From NCBI RefSeq assembly GCF_014696105.1, contig NZ_JACJPO010000010.1, positions 1-64,000 of the forward strand: a stretch of DNA of 64,000 bases, given 5' to 3'. Of this stretch, positions 27,123-36,967 are shown piece by piece. The stretch comes from Microcoleus sp. FACHB-1515. Lineage in GTDB: Bacteria; Cyanobacteriota; Cyanobacteriia; Elainellales; Elainellaceae. Numbering within the stretch: the first letter of the stretch is position 1; each line of letters opens with the position of its first letter. The notes under the pieces were generated by a model. It saw only the letters and a list, made by a program, of their open reading frames with translations. It had not been told where the DNA came from and ran no database searches. A program made the position numbers and the translations under genes.

Positions 27123-27803
27123 ATGAGCATCATGGCGAGACGAATCGGCTTTGGGCTGCTGTGGATTGGATTTGCGGCTTATGCGTTTTTACTCGCGCCG
27201 CCGAACCAGCCCGACACCTTTGATCTAATTCGGGATTTGTCCACAGGTAACTGGGACGGCATCAATCCCCTGGTCGTTTGCCTGTTCAACATCATGGGCG
27301 TGATGCCGATGCTCTATGCCTGCCTGCTGTTTCTGGATGGACACGGGCAGAAGGTTCCGGCATGGCCGTTCGCCACGCTTTCATTTGGCGTGGGCGCATT
27401 CATGATTTTGCCGTACCTCGTTTTGCGCGGTTCAAATCCAACATTCAAGGGCGAAAAAAACTGGCTTTTGAAGCTGCTTGATTCGCGCTGGACGGCGATC
27501 GCGCTTTCCCTTGGTGCGCTCGGACTGTTCTTCTACGGCATTACAGCAGGCGACTGGGCAAACTTCGCGCAGCAGTGGCGCAGCGATCGCTTCATCCACG
27601 TGATGAGCTTGGATTTCTGCTTGCTATCCGTGCTATTTCCGGCTCTGGTGGGTGACGATATGGCACGACGAAACTGGCAGGATTCGCGCATTTTTTGGCT
27701 TTCGTTTCTGCCGTTTTTTGGTGGAATTCTTTATTTGTGTTTGCGTCCGCCGATTGGCGATCGATCCGCTGTTTCGACTGAACCGATCGCCAATCGCGGT
27801 TAA
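27123..27803 (+). CDS. Conserved multi-spanning membrane protein, cyanobacterial type
   Basis: A protein of 226 residues with about five to six hydrophobic helices. Recognisable blocks are GLLWIGFAAYAFLLAPPNQPDTFDLI, NPLVVCLFNIMGVMPMLYACLLF and PAWPFATLSFGVGAFMILPYLVLR. I have seen similar proteins in cyanobacteria and plastids but know no function. The ATG at 27123 (MSIMARRIG) is chosen; TTG at 27093 and ATG at 27132 are alternatives. Its last codons overlap those of the convergent DUF4870 gene by four bases. No domain points to transport or catalysis. Confidence 0.75.
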   Translation: MSIMARRIGFGLLWIGFAAYAFLLAPPNQPDTFDLIRDLSTGNWDGINPLVVCLFNIMGVMPMLYACLLFLDGHGQKVPAWPFATLSFGVGAFMILPYLVLRGSNPTFKGEKNWLLKLLDSRWTAIALSLGALGLFFYGITAGDWANFAQQWRSDRFIHVMSLDFCLLSVLFPALVGDDMARRNWQDSRIFWLSFLPFFGGILYLCLRPPIGDRSAVSTEPIANRG

Positions 27804-28141
27804 AAAAAGCGGAACACAAACGGATAGCGATAGGGACGATCGGGCTTGGTGGCAACGCTGACGATCGCAAAGATTGGCATCACAAAGCTAACAATTCCAA
27901 CTAGGAAAAGCAGCGGAATTCCAATCAGCAAAAATGAGAGGAAAAAGAAAATCACCGAATAGATAATGATGTTGATTTGAAAGTTGAGTGACTGCTTGGC
28001 GTTGTCTTTGACGATCGGATCTTCTGACAGCAGCAGAATGGCGATCGGAACCAGAAGGGGAACCCACGCCCAACTGACTAAACAAGCCGCGTGAGCGACA
28101 GCAGACAAAATTTTGCGTTGATCGGGATCGTAACTTCTCAT
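27800..28141 (-). CDS. DUF4870 family small membrane protein
   Basis: A 113-residue protein with three to four helices that matches DUF4870: the start DPDQRKILSAVAHAACLVSW, the block VKDNAKQSLNFQINIIIYSVIFFFLSFLLIGIPLL, and a closing IFAIVSVATKPDRPYRYPFVFRFF. These proteins are found in many bacteria and have no established function. The NAKQSLNFQ motif, conserved at the start of the second helix, is the family hallmark. It is transcribed convergently with the gene at 27123 and ends overlap by four bases. Confidence 0.87.
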   Translation of the reverse strand: MRSYDPDQRKILSAVAHAACLVSWAWVPLLVPIAILLLSEDPIVKDNAKQSLNFQINIIIYSVIFFFLSFLLIGIPLLFLVGIVSFVMPIFAIVSVATKPDRPYRYPFVFRFF

Positions 28142-28229
28142 AATTTCCTTGTGAATCTGAAGCTGAATCGAGAATGCGATCAGAAACTACCCATTCTAGA
28201 AGAACGATTCCCGATCGACGATCGATCGG

Positions 28230-29162
28230 TCATTGCCCATCGCGGACGGCATCGCGTTCCGCATCGCAGTTGCGCTGTCTACGGTTTTGATTGACGCGAT
28301 TTTCGACTCGACACTGCTCAAACGTCATTTGCGCGGCGAGGCTGTTCGGCAATTGTGCTCGCAGTGCCAATGCTTGCTCATACAGCGGCAAGCTTTCGGC
28401 CAGTTTGCCTTGGCGCGTCAGGATTTGCGCTTTGAGAAACAGCAGGTCTGGATTGTTGGGAGTGAGCGCGATCGCTCGATTGACTGCTTCTAGCGCTTGG
28501 TCTTGCTGGTCGAGGTCGCGATAGCCGATCGCAATGCCGCGTTCAGCTAGATAGTCGGGATTGGCATGTTCACGGAGGCGATCGATCGCCTGCTGCGGAT
28601 TAGAAAACGGCAAATTCACGGCCAGCATCAGATCCATATAGCCTTTGAGCAGATTTAATTCTGGGTCATTGGCGTCGATTTTTTCGGCTTCTTCGAGGTT
28701 GTCAAAAACCTGCTGAAGCTTGCCCAAGACGATCGGCGTGGCGCGAATGCGCGATTCGGTCAGAAAGAGGTGTGCGCCTTCGAGGAAATGCCCAACCGCA
28801 ACGTAGAGATGACCGCGCAACGGATCGGTTGCCACCAGTCGCTCGGCTGATTCGCGGGTCAGTCTCGCATTTTCGCCGAGTGCGTCCACCTGTCCGTCGA
28901 GGTAGGCCAGCGATGCCCGCATCGCGTAGGCTAGCGGCTCGTTCGGATCAGCGTTTTGCAACAGTCTTGCGGCTTCTGGATAGTTGCCTTCGACAAAAAT
29001 CTTGTTGAAGGCGGCTTCAGTTTGAGCATCGATCGAGTGGGAACTTGACGCGCCCCGAAATGGATCGCCTGCCCAAGCCGGAAGCGCCATCAGCGCGATC
29101 GATCCTGCCGTCAGCACAGAAGCAATCGATCGGCGGCAGAAATTTCTGAAAGTGGGCGTCAT
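28230..29162 (-). CDS. Exported TPR protein, Sll0314/Alr1548-like
   Basis: A 310-residue protein with a signal peptide (RRSIASVLTAGSIALMALPAWA, cleavage near AWA-GD) and tetratricopeptide-like helical repeats after it. The central part (AMRASLAYLDGQVDAL, EGAHLFLTESRIRATPIVLGKLQQVFDNL) matches the cyanobacterial Sll0314/Alr1548 family; the C-terminal part has standard TPRs (ALEAVNRAIALTPNNPDLLFLKAQIL). It is probably periplasmic or thylakoid-lumenal; its partner is unknown. The ATG at 29162 has GAGG six bases upstream, against a TTG at 29180. Confidence 0.85.
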   Translation of the reverse strand: MTPTFRNFCRRSIASVLTAGSIALMALPAWAGDPFRGASSSHSIDAQTEAAFNKIFVEGNYPEAARLLQNADPNEPLAYAMRASLAYLDGQVDALGENARLTRESAERLVATDPLRGHLYVAVGHFLEGAHLFLTESRIRATPIVLGKLQQVFDNLEEAEKIDANDPELNLLKGYMDLMLAVNLPFSNPQQAIDRLREHANPDYLAERGIAIGYRDLDQQDQALEAVNRAIALTPNNPDLLFLKAQILTRQGKLAESLPLYEQALALRAQLPNSLAAQMTFEQCRVENRVNQNRRQRNCDAERDAVRDGQ

Positions 29163-29361
29163 GGAAAACCTCGAAGGCAAGTGACTTTGCTGAAAAACGG
29201 TTTAACAAATTCGCTGAAGCAATGGCAGCAACTTTGATCTATCAAAGACTGGTGTACCAAAGTGGAAGTGGTTCTGCCAAATCGCCAACATTACACGCTC
29301 AAGACGGAACGAGGCGATCGGAGTTCCTTCAGTTTTATTCTCGCGCTCTGCTTGGCGATCC

Positions 29362-29402
29362 GTAATATCAGTTACAAAAAATCAATTTCAGCGCTTTAGA
29401 CT
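29362..29402 (+). promoter_or_regulatory. NtcA-activated promoter
   Basis: GTA-N8-TAC at 29362-29375 (N8 is ATATCAGT) is a perfect core site for NtcA, the cyanobacterial nitrogen regulator. A TAN3T -10 element, TAGACT (29397-29402), follows after 21 bases; the canonical class II arrangement has about 22. No other -35 is needed. The 5' leader before the permease GTG would be about 20 nt. It predicts induction under nitrogen limitation. Confidence 0.7.
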
Positions 29403-29429
29403 GATCCCAGCACGTTAGGAGAAATCACT

Positions 29430-30287
29430 GTGGCCGAGTCTAGCTTGCCGTTCGATCGCCCTGCTGAACGTCCAAAATATCGCTACCTCAAGCCCTCGGT
29501 CTTCTGGAGCATTCGCCAAGGATTTCCGCACTGGCTTTCGGTGTTGATTATTACCGTTTCGCTGGCCGTGCCGCTGATTGCCTGGGCGATCGTCAGCTAT
29601 GCCCAACTTTTGCCGCCGATGTTTTTGCCGACGCCGACAGCGGTGATTCAGGCGGGCATCGAAATGTTTACGCAAGACGATTTGATTGTGGATGTGATCG
29701 CAAGCTGTGCGCGAGTCGGGGCAGGCTTTTTGCTTTCAGCCGTGATTGGCGTCCCGATGGGAATCGCGATGGGCACGTTCTACAGCATGGAAAGTTTGTT
29801 TGCGCCGATCGTCGGAACCGTTCGCTACATGCCCGTGATGGCGTTTGTGCCGCTGATTATCGTTTGGTTTGGGCTGGGCGAATTTCCCAAGGTGCTGATC
29901 ATCTTTTTGGGCGTGGTTCTCTATAACGCGATGATGGTTGCAGATGCGGTGAAATTTATTCCCAATGAGATGATCAACGTCGCCTATACGCTCGGTGCAA
30001 ATCGCCGCGACGTGCTGTTTAAGGTGATTATTCCCGCAACATTTCCCAGCGTTCTTGATACGGTTCGCGTTAATATTTCCGGCGCATGGAACTATTTGGT
30101 CATTGCCGAATTAGTCGCGGCACAGAATGGATTAGGCTTCAAGATTGTGCAGGCGCAGCGATTTCTGCAAACGGAAAAAGTGTTGTTTTGTATTGCTTTG
30201 ATCGGGCTGATTGGGCTGGCGATCGACTACGGCCTCAAGTGGATTTCTGCATGGCTGACGCCTTGGGCAGACCAAACGCGCAGCTAA
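29430..30287 (+). CDS. ABC transporter permease, NrtB/SsuC/TauC family
   Basis: A 285-residue inner-membrane permease with six predicted helices of the binding-protein-dependent family that imports nitrate, taurine, sulfonates and similar compounds. The cytoplasmic EAA loop is AYTLGANRRDVLFKVIIPATFPSVL; other family blocks are PTPTAVIQAG and YMPVMAFVPLIIVWFGLG. The GTG start has TTAGGAGA eight bases upstream. No ATPase or binding-protein gene is nearby, so the partners are elsewhere. The NtcA-type promoter directly upstream argues for a nitrogen-related substrate, but that is inference. Confidence 0.9.
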   Translation: MAESSLPFDRPAERPKYRYLKPSVFWSIRQGFPHWLSVLIITVSLAVPLIAWAIVSYAQLLPPMFLPTPTAVIQAGIEMFTQDDLIVDVIASCARVGAGFLLSAVIGVPMGIAMGTFYSMESLFAPIVGTVRYMPVMAFVPLIIVWFGLGEFPKVLIIFLGVVLYNAMMVADAVKFIPNEMINVAYTLGANRRDVLFKVIIPATFPSVLDTVRVNISGAWNYLVIAELVAAQNGLGFKIVQAQRFLQTEKVLFCIALIGLIGLAIDYGLKWISAWLTPWADQTRS

Positions 30288-30312
30288 AGGTTAGATGTTA
30301 GGGTAAAGCTAT

Positions 30313-31512
30313 TTGGCGAACCCCGCAATGCTCAGTCTTTGCATGATTGTGAAGAACGAGGCGAATCAGTTGCCTCGCTGTCTGGACAGTGTGCGATCGA
30401 TCGTCGATGAAGCAATTGTTCTTGATACCGGATCAACCGATGAAACCGTGTCGATCGCGCGATCGCTCGGCGCACAAGTTCAGCACTTCACCTGGAACAA
30501 TGACTTTGCTGCTGCTCGCAATGAATGCCTGAAGTACGCACAAGGCGATTGGGTGCTGGTTCTTGATGCGGATGAAGTCTTGATCGACACGGCAATTTCC
30601 GCGATTCGGCAGGCGATCGAGTTCAAAAGCGCGATCGTCGTCAATCTGTTGCGGCAGGAAATTGGAGCCATTCAATCACCTTATTCGCTCGTGTCGCGCT
30701 TGTTTCGCAGGCATCCCGCAATTCACTTTACGCGACCCTATCACGCCCAGATTGACGATAGCGTAACCGCGTTGCTTCAGGTGGAACCGCACTGGCAACT
30801 GATGGAGTTGCCGGAAGTGGCGGTCGCGCATTACGGCTACGATCCAGGGTCGATCGCCAGTCAAGACAAATTTGCTAGAGCCAGAGCCGCGATGGAAGCG
30901 TTCCTCGCAACCTATCCGAATGACGCTTACGATTGCAGCAAGTTAGGAGCGCTGTATGTGCAGCAGGGCGATCTCGATCGCGGCATTGCACTGCTAGAGC
31001 GTGGCCTGCAATTTGCTCAAGCTGCGCCAGTTCGCTTTGAACTGCACTATCACTTGGGGATCGCTTGCAGTCGCCGCCAGCAGTTCGATCGCGCCCAAAA
31101 CCACTATCAGCTTGCGATCGCGCAGCGCATTCTGCCTGCGCTGAAACTGGGAGCCTACATCAATCTGGGTAATTTGCAGAAACTACAGGGTGATTTTGCA
31201 GCCGCGAAGACAAGTTATGAAATGGCGATCGCGATCGATCCCAGCTTGGCGATCGCGCACTATAACTTAGGTTTGACGCTGCGATCGATGGGCAATTTGG
31301 TAGGGGCGATTGCGAGCTACCAAACCGCGATTTCGCTTCAGCCGCATTACGCCGACGCGCATCAGAATTTGGCGGTTGCGCTGCTAAAAATTGGACGAGT
31401 CAGCGAAAGTTTGGCAAATTTTCGGCGGGCGATCGAGCTACACGAGCAAGCCAATTCCCCAGAGGCGAAACGACTGCGGCAGATGCTCCAGGAAATGAAT
31501 TTGCCCGTGTGA
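30313..31512 (+). CDS. GT2 glycosyltransferase fused to TPR repeats
   Basis: A 399-residue protein. Residues 6-110 show the SunS/TPR-type GT2 core: LSLCMIVKNEANQLPRCLDSV, VLDTGSTDETV and the metal site WVLVLDADEVL. From about residue 200 come five to six TPRs (AHYNLGLTLRSMGNLVGAIASYQTAISLQPHYADAHQNLAVALLKIG). Such proteins often glycosylate protein substrates gripped by the TPRs, though the target here is unknown. The start may be TTG 30313 or, more conservatively, ATG 30328. It follows the permease by 25 bases and could be in its transcript. It converges with xthA, with two bases between. Confidence 0.87.
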   Translation: MANPAMLSLCMIVKNEANQLPRCLDSVRSIVDEAIVLDTGSTDETVSIARSLGAQVQHFTWNNDFAAARNECLKYAQGDWVLVLDADEVLIDTAISAIRQAIEFKSAIVVNLLRQEIGAIQSPYSLVSRLFRRHPAIHFTRPYHAQIDDSVTALLQVEPHWQLMELPEVAVAHYGYDPGSIASQDKFARARAAMEAFLATYPNDAYDCSKLGALYVQQGDLDRGIALLERGLQFAQAAPVRFELHYHLGIACSRRQQFDRAQNHYQLAIAQRILPALKLGAYINLGNLQKLQGDFAAAKTSYEMAIAIDPSLAIAHYNLGLTLRSMGNLVGAIASYQTAISLQPHYADAHQNLAVALLKIGRVSESLANFRRAIELHEQANSPEAKRLRQMLQEMNLPV

Positions 31513-31514
31513 GC

Positions 31515-32300
31515 TTAAGCAAGTTCAACCACGACGGGCGTATGGTCGCTGGGTTTTTCCAGCTTGCGCGGGGCAACGTCAATTTCGCAGCGCAGGGCGC
31601 GATCGCTTAGGCTCGGTGAGAGATAGTGATGGTCAATCCGCCAGCCCATGTTCCGCCGAAATCCGCCTGTGCGATAATCCCACCAGCTAAAGTGGCCTCC
31701 TTCCGCCGTGAATTTACGAAAAGCGTCGGTAAGGCCGATCGCCAGCACTTTCCGCAAGGCTTCGCGCTCTGCCTCGGTTGCCATCACCTGCTTCTCGCGA
31801 TTTTTGGGATCGTGAATGTCGCGATCTTCTAGCGCAATATTAAAGTCGCCGCAGACGAGCAAATTTGGCGACTCGCTTAGCAGTGCGCTGAGGTAGTCGT
31901 GCAGGACGGCGAGCCAGCGCAGCTTGTAGATATATTTGTCGCTGTCGATCGATGACCCGTTCGGCACGTACAGATTCACAATCCGCACATCGTTCAGAAC
32001 GCCCGTAATCACCCGCTTTTGCTCATCCAAATCTTGCACCGAGTCGCCCAAAACCGCCGCAAATCCTCGACTGACCGATTGAAGAGGCGATCGACTGATC
32101 AGCGCCACGCCGTTATACGATTTCTGACCGCTAATTTCCAGGTGATAGCCCAATTCCTCAAAGGGCGATCGCGGAAAATCCGCATCCGTGACTTTCGTTT
32201 CTTGTACACACAAGACATCGATCGAATGCTGCCGCAGCCAGTCGGTGACGTGATCGATCCGAGTGCGAATCGAGTTGACATTCCAAGTCGCAATTTTCAT
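31515..32300 (-). CDS. xth: Exodeoxyribonuclease III (AP endonuclease)
   Basis: A 261-residue enzyme of the EEP nuclease fold that cuts DNA at abasic sites in base-excision repair. Conserved pieces are ATWNVNSIRTR with the metal-binding asparagine, VLCVQETK with the catalytic glutamate, VNLYVPNG, the active-site GDFNIALEDRD, WWDYRTGGF, WRIDHHYLS, and the C-terminal SDHTPVVVE with catalytic aspartate-histidine. Length fits the XthA family. It is separated by 27 bases from the upstream esterase-like gene on the same strand, so the two are possibly co-transcribed. Confidence 0.95.
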   Translation of the reverse strand: MKIATWNVNSIRTRIDHVTDWLRQHSIDVLCVQETKVTDADFPRSPFEELGYHLEISGQKSYNGVALISRSPLQSVSRGFAAVLGDSVQDLDEQKRVITGVLNDVRIVNLYVPNGSSIDSDKYIYKLRWLAVLHDYLSALLSESPNLLVCGDFNIALEDRDIHDPKNREKQVMATEAEREALRKVLAIGLTDAFRKFTAEGGHFSWWDYRTGGFRRNMGWRIDHHYLSPSLSDRALRCEIDVAPRKLEKPSDHTPVVVELA

Positions 32301-32327
32301 TTTGGGGGTCGGGGATCGGGTGTCGGG

Positions 32328-33311
32328 TTATTCTGCGTTCGTCATTAGCGTGACGATCGTGAGGACATCAGGCGAAGTGCGATCGCCCAGTTCTAAAGCG
32401 GCAACGGCCTGATCGAATCGTTCACCTCGATCGACCCCATCGCGCAGGGCAAGAACTTCTGCCCAGTCGAGATCGCTTTGGACAAAGGCTTTGGCGATCG
32501 CAAAGACAAGATCGGCACAGTCGTTGCCTTCCGCCTCAGTCATCATGTTGTGCGGCACGTCGAACTTGGCGTCGAAGCAGAAGTGCCACGCTTTCGGCTG
32601 ATAGCGCAGAACCGATTCAAACAGCACTTCGTGGTCTTTCTCATTGACGGCCAAGTCGCGATCGCTCGACACGATCAGCATTGGAGCCGCAGGGATCGCT
32701 TCAGCTTCGTCTAGCAATGCCTGACCCTGTTCGACAAGCAGCCGCAAAGCAGGCATGGAAAAACCCGGGTAGCCAAACTGCTTCAGACGAGACGAAGTTT
32801 TCCATTCAAAGTAGATATCGAGCGTCCGCACAACCAGCCCGACCGCAAGATTGGCGTTGCTCAAATACGGCGCGAACAGCAAAGCGCGATCGACGCGATC
32901 GGCGTGATGCACAGCCAGCCAGCCTGCTAAGTTCGCGCCGCCCGACAGTCCGCCAACGATGACGCGATCGCCAAATGCCGCCGCTTGTTGCAGCCAAAAG
33001 CAGCCAAACGTTTCGTACACCTGCCAGTCTTCCGGCAGCGGCGGCGGATGATCGCGGCTCCAGTCGTCTGCAATTCCGTGTCCGGGCAGGAGGGGCACAA
33101 TCACGTTGTAGCCTGCGGCGTGAAAGACAGTGGCGATCGCGTCAAACTGAGCCGGAATTGCCGTAAACCCGTGAAAAAATACGATCGCTTTTGGGGTGGG
33201 GCGATCGAAGCAGTGAAAAATTGAAGCTGCTCCGTCCATCAGCGGTCGGGCTGCTTCTTGTTTTCGTGTAGCCTCAACGACCGCAGCGATCGCAGCATCA
33301 TCAGACATCAT
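32328..33311 (-). CDS. Alpha/beta-hydrolase, esterase/lipase-like
   Basis: A 327-residue alpha/beta-hydrolase. The oxyanion region is IVFFHGFTAIPAQF, the nucleophile elbow GGLSGGAN supplies serine, the acid is probably in SSDRDLAVN, and the base histidine is in DVPHNMMTEAEGN. The family resembles carboxylesterases and monoacylglycerol lipases. There is no signal peptide, so it is cytoplasmic. Two adjacent ATGs (33311 and 33308) are possible starts. Natural substrate is unknown. It is upstream of xth on the same strand. Confidence 0.85.
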   Translation of the reverse strand: MMSDDAAIAAVVEATRKQEAARPLMDGAASIFHCFDRPTPKAIVFFHGFTAIPAQFDAIATVFHAAGYNVIVPLLPGHGIADDWSRDHPPPLPEDWQVYETFGCFWLQQAAAFGDRVIVGGLSGGANLAGWLAVHHADRVDRALLFAPYLSNANLAVGLVVRTLDIYFEWKTSSRLKQFGYPGFSMPALRLLVEQGQALLDEAEAIPAAPMLIVSSDRDLAVNEKDHEVLFESVLRYQPKAWHFCFDAKFDVPHNMMTEAEGNDCADLVFAIAKAFVQSDLDWAEVLALRDGVDRGERFDQAVAALELGDRTSPDVLTIVTLMTNAE

Positions 33312-33901
33312 TTCAGCGGCACTTCAAACCAAATCTACTGTGTGATGCCAATCTAGCGTAGTCGGTGGATCGATCGCCTCGATCAACACTCGACACCGCA
33401 TCCGAACCGGAAATCCGAACCACGACCCTTTTGCCTTTCGCTACAATGAAGAGAATCGCTAAAAATTGAGTTGAATCAGGTGGATCACCTGCACGAAGAA
33501 AGCACTACACTCTGAGAGGCATATCTTGAAGCCTGGAGGAGGTGATTGGCGCACCAGAAATCAGCATCAGCCGGATGATCCTTACCGTCAAAACAGTTTG
33601 CCCACCCGTTATTGCCTTGGCATTTGCTCTGAACGGTTGCCCCGGTTTTGCAAAATTTCAGGCAAGATTGTAGTAGGAGTTGCCAATCGGATTGACTCCT
33701 TGGCGTCTTGCGACCTTCGCTGATTGACCTTGTGGCGATCGCGAACTGCAACTCGTGAACTGCAATTGTTGTCCGTTTCGGTTGAGCCAGCATTCAGGTT
33801 AGCCAGTCAAAGGACAAGCATTGTTGTACTCAAAAACGGCGTTGTACTCAAACGGCAGGTCAATATGTGAAAACTTAGCTCGGCACGGGAAGGAAGAGTG
33901 A
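33312..33901 (+). other. Long infB upstream region, probable structured leader
   Basis: Nearly 600 bases without a clear gene. TACAAT at 33442-33447 is a good -10 for the plus strand. Downstream are a perfect inverted repeat CAGGTG-GAT-CACCTG (33477-33491), GGAGGTGAT (33538-33546, a nine-base match to the anti-Shine-Dalgarno), a paired direct repeat of GAACTGCAA (33743, 33757), and a tandem repeat starting GTTGTACTCAAA (33823-33856). A short frame at 33526-33723 does not match YlxR, which often precedes infB. The infB ribosome binding site is GGAAGGAAGAG. Confidence 0.45.
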
Positions 33902-36877
33902 ATGAATACCAACGGCAAAGTGAGAATTTACGATCTATCGCGAGAATTGAATTTGGACAATCGAGACATCCTTGCAGTCTGCAACCAATTGAATATTTCC
34001 GTTAAAAGCCACAGCAGTACAATTACTGAAGCCGAAGCTGCCCAAATTCGATCGGCAGCCGGAAAGTATTCTGCCAGCAACGGCAGCAATGGCAATTCCT
34101 CTTCCCACAAGCAGAACTCCCCGGCTCATCACCCTAGTTCGCAAGTGAAAAAGCCTACCGTGCAACCTCCAGTCAAAAAACAGCAAATCCTCGAAATTCG
34201 TCGCCAGCAGCCTGCTGAACCTCCGAAGCGGCCTGATCCCGACGTTCGCCAGCAGCCAGTCGCCCCTGAGTCGGCAGCAACCTCAACGCCAAACCGCCCC
34301 GTGACTCGGCCAAACCTGCCCAATCGTCCCACCCGTCCGGGCAGCGAGCCGCCACAAGTTGCTGCTCAAGCTGCACCCGCAGAACCGATCGCCCCGGCAG
34401 AAGAGTTGGAGCACGAACAGGCGACTGCTCAACCCGCTGCTGAACTCACCTCACCCCCTCCGCGCCCGGTCATTCGCACGGTTGATCAGCCCGCTGCATC
34501 CAATCGCCCGATGCTGAAGCGTCCGCGAAGTGAAGCGTCAGAAGCCGCTGCACCTGCTCGATCGCCAATGCGCGAAGGTCCGGTACGTCCGCGCCCAGCA
34601 ACGCCCGAAGCGGAAGCACCCCGCCCGCGTCCAGCGATCGAACTGCGGCGCAAGCCTGTTCGTCCGGCTGGAGAGACGGCTGAAGGCGAACCTGCCACCG
34701 CGACAGCAGGCGCAGTCGGCACGGCTGTCGCCACTCCTGGAGACGAAAAGCGCACACCGCTGACGCTGCGTCCGCCCAAGCGAGCTAAGACTTGGGAAGA
34801 AGAAGAGGAAGAAGAAAATCAGCAGAAGGCCGCTGCGAAAGCTGCCGCCAAAGGCAAGCGTCGCACGCAGGTGATTGACGAAGACGAAGACGAACTGGTT
34901 GATGAAGCGCTGGGTCTAGACGAAGATTCGCCAGTTCAGGTCAGCCTGTCGCTGGAGCGTCCACCGAAGCCGAAGAGCCGTGTCGCTCAGGCCAAGCCTG
35001 TCGCGGCTGCAATTGCCGCTCCGGTGAAAGGCAAAAGCCGTGAAACCAGCCGCTTCCGCCGCGATCGCCGCGACCAGGAAGTCAAAGAGGAACGCCCCGA
35101 AAAGCTTGTGCTCACAGGCAGTCTGACGGTTGCCGACCTTGCCAAAGCGCTGGTTGCCCCGGAAACTGAGATTATTCGGACGCTGTTCTTCAAGGGCATT
35201 GCCGCCAACATCAACCAGATCCTCGATATCCCCACTGCGACGATGGTGGCGGAGGAGATGGGCGTTGAAGTGGAAACGGGCGAAGTCGAAGCCGAAGCCC
35301 GCAAGGTGACAGAAATGCTCGACGCCAATGACCTGGAAAACCTCCAGCGGCGTCCGCCTGTAGTCACGATTATGGGTCACGTCGATCACGGCAAAACCAC
35401 GCTGCTCGACTCGATTCGCAAAACCAAAGTCGCAGCCGGAGAAGCAGGCGGCATTACGCAGCATATCGGTGCGTACCACGTTGATGTGGAGCATGACGAC
35501 CAAATGCAGCAGGTGGTCTTCCTGGATACCCCGGGTCACGAAGCCTTTACCGCCATGCGAGCTAGAGGCGCACGGGTGACGGACATCGCGATTCTGGTTG
35601 TTGCGGCGGATGACGGTGTGCGCCCACAGACGATCGAAGCGATTAGCCACGCCAAAGCTGCCGAAGTGCCAATCATCGTTGCCATCAACAAGGTGGACAA
35701 GGAAGAAGCGCAGCCCGATCGCGTCAAGCAGGAACTCACCGAATTTGGCTTGGTGCCGGAAGAGTGGGGCGGCGACACGATCATGGTTCCGGTCAGCGCA
35801 ATCAAGGGCGAAAACCTCGATACGCTGCTGGAGATGATTCTGCTCGTTTCGGAAGTCGAAGACCTCTACGCCAACCCCGATCGCCCCGCCAAAGGCACGG
35901 TGATTGAGGCCAACCTCGACAAGGCCAGAGGTCCAGTTGCTACCCTGCTGATTCAAAACGGGACGCTGCGAATCGGCGATGTGCTGGTGGCAGGTTCGGC
36001 GTTTGGTAAGGTGCGGGCAATGGTGGACGATCGCGGCCAGCGCGTCGAAGTGGCGGCTCCCTCCTTTGCCGTCGAAGTTCTCGGTCTCAGCGATGTTCCC
36101 GCTGCGGGTGACGATTTTGAAGTCTACACCGATGAGCGCGAAGCGCGTGCCGTTGCATCCAGCCGCACTGACCAGCAGCGCCAGTCGCGCCTCCAGCAGG
36201 CAATGGCGTCGCGTCGCGTCAGCTTGAACACGCTGTCGGCGCAAGCCAAAGAAGGCGAACTGAAGGAACTCAACTTGATTCTCAAGTCTGACGTTCAAGG
36301 CTCGCTCGAAGCGATTCTCAACGCGCTCCAGCAACTCCCTCAGCGCGAAGTTCAAATTCGCGTTCTACTCGCTGCCCCCGGTGAAATCACCGAAACAGAC
36401 GTTGACCTAGCTGCTGCGAGCGATGCGGTCATCGTTGGCTTCAACACCACATTGGCAAGCGGTGCAAGACAAGCCGCCGACCAAGCAGGCGTGGACGTGC
36501 GAGACTACAACATCATCTACAAGCTGCTTGAAGACATTCAAGGCGCAATGGAAGGCTTGCTGGAGCCGGAGATGGTGGAAGAGCCGCTCGGTCAGCTTGA
36601 AGTGCGAGCCGTGTTTACGATCGGTCGTGGAGCCGTTGCAGGCTGCTATGTGCAGTCAGGCAAGGCAATCCGGAACTGTCGAGTGCGCGTCCGGCGCGGT
36701 GGCACTGTTGTTCACGAAGGCAACCTCGACTCGCTCAAGCGGGTTAAGGAAGACGTGCGCGAAGTCAATGCTGGATACGAATGCGGCATCGGCCTCGATA
36801 ACTTCAACGCTTGGGAAACTGGCGATATTATCGAAACCTTCCGCCTCGTCTCAAAGCGTCGCACCCTGACCGCATAG
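33902..36877 (+). CDS. infB: Translation initiation factor IF-2
   Basis: A 991-residue GTPase that places initiator fMet-tRNA on the 30S subunit. The N-terminus has the IF2_N fold ([27 protein letters not shown]). A long P/A/R-rich linker (about 75-390) is typical of cyanobacterial IF-2. The second IF2_N-like module is near 400-480, and the G domain follows with [19 protein letters not shown] and NKVDKEE. Domains II to IV, including the fMet-tRNA binding C-terminus, run to the end. A long antisense open frame inside it (34916-36355) is an artefact of its codon use. It ends at an intrinsic terminator. Confidence 0.98.
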   Translation: MNTNGKVRIYDLSRELNLDNRDILAVCNQLNISVKSHSSTITEAEAAQIRSAAGKYSASNGSNGNSSSHKQNSPAHHPSSQVKKPTVQPPVKKQQILEIRRQQPAEPPKRPDPDVRQQPVAPESAATSTPNRPVTRPNLPNRPTRPGSEPPQVAAQAAPAEPIAPAEELEHEQATAQPAAELTSPPPRPVIRTVDQPAASNRPMLKRPRSEASEAAAPARSPMREGPVRPRPATPEAEAPRPRPAIELRRKPVRPAGETAEGEPATATAGAVGTAVATPGDEKRTPLTLRPPKRAKTWEEEEEEENQQKAAAKAAAKGKRRTQVIDEDEDELVDEALGLDEDSPVQVSLSLERPPKPKSRVAQAKPVAAAIAAPVKGKSRETSRFRRDRRDQEVKEERPEKLVLTGSLTVADLAKALVAPETEIIRTLFFKGIAANINQILDIPTATMVAEEMGVEVETGEVEAEARKVTEMLDANDLENLQRRPPVVTIMGHVDHGKTTLLDSIRKTKVAAGEAGGITQHIGAYHVDVEHDDQMQQVVFLDTPGHEAFTAMRARGARVTDIAILVVAADDGVRPQTIEAISHAKAAEVPIIVAINKVDKEEAQPDRVKQELTEFGLVPEEWGGDTIMVPVSAIKGENLDTLLEMILLVSEVEDLYANPDRPAKGTVIEANLDKARGPVATLLIQNGTLRIGDVLVAGSAFGKVRAMVDDRGQRVEVAAPSFAVEVLGLSDVPAAGDDFEVYTDEREARAVASSRTDQQRQSRLQQAMASRRVSLNTLSAQAKEGELKELNLILKSDVQGSLEAILNALQQLPQREVQIRVLLAAPGEITETDVDLAAASDAVIVGFNTTLASGARQAADQAGVDVRDYNIIYKLLEDIQGAMEGLLEPEMVEEPLGQLEVRAVFTIGRGAVAGCYVQSGKAIRNCRVRVRRGGTVVHEGNLDSLKRVKEDVREVNAGYECGIGLDNFNAWETGDIIETFRLVSKRRTLTA

Positions 36878-36899
36878 ACGCGATCGCCAATTTAACTTC

Positions 36900-36931
36900 A
36901 AAAAAGCAGAAGGTTCGCCTCCTGCTTTTTT
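36900..36931 (+). terminator. infB intrinsic terminator
   Basis: AAAAAAGCAG and CTGCTTTTTT arms, extended inward by AAGG/CCTC with one imperfect pair, close on a TTCG tetraloop. The T6 tract completes a textbook Rho-independent terminator 22 bases after the infB stop. Confidence 0.85.
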
Positions 36932-36967
36932 GATGCGCGATCGAATCTTGTAGGAATGTAATTTGCC

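Noticed and set aside
33485-33793. Short open frames upstream of infB, considered as YlxR or another small gene
   Set aside because: Neither strand matches YlxR signatures such as a CxxC with RR, and neither has a good start signal. I treat the stretch as leader.
34916-36355. A 479-residue open frame antisense to infB
   Set aside because: It lies wholly inside the well-supported IF-2 gene. Its composition is the mirror of IF-2 codon use, and it has no ribosome binding site or family match.
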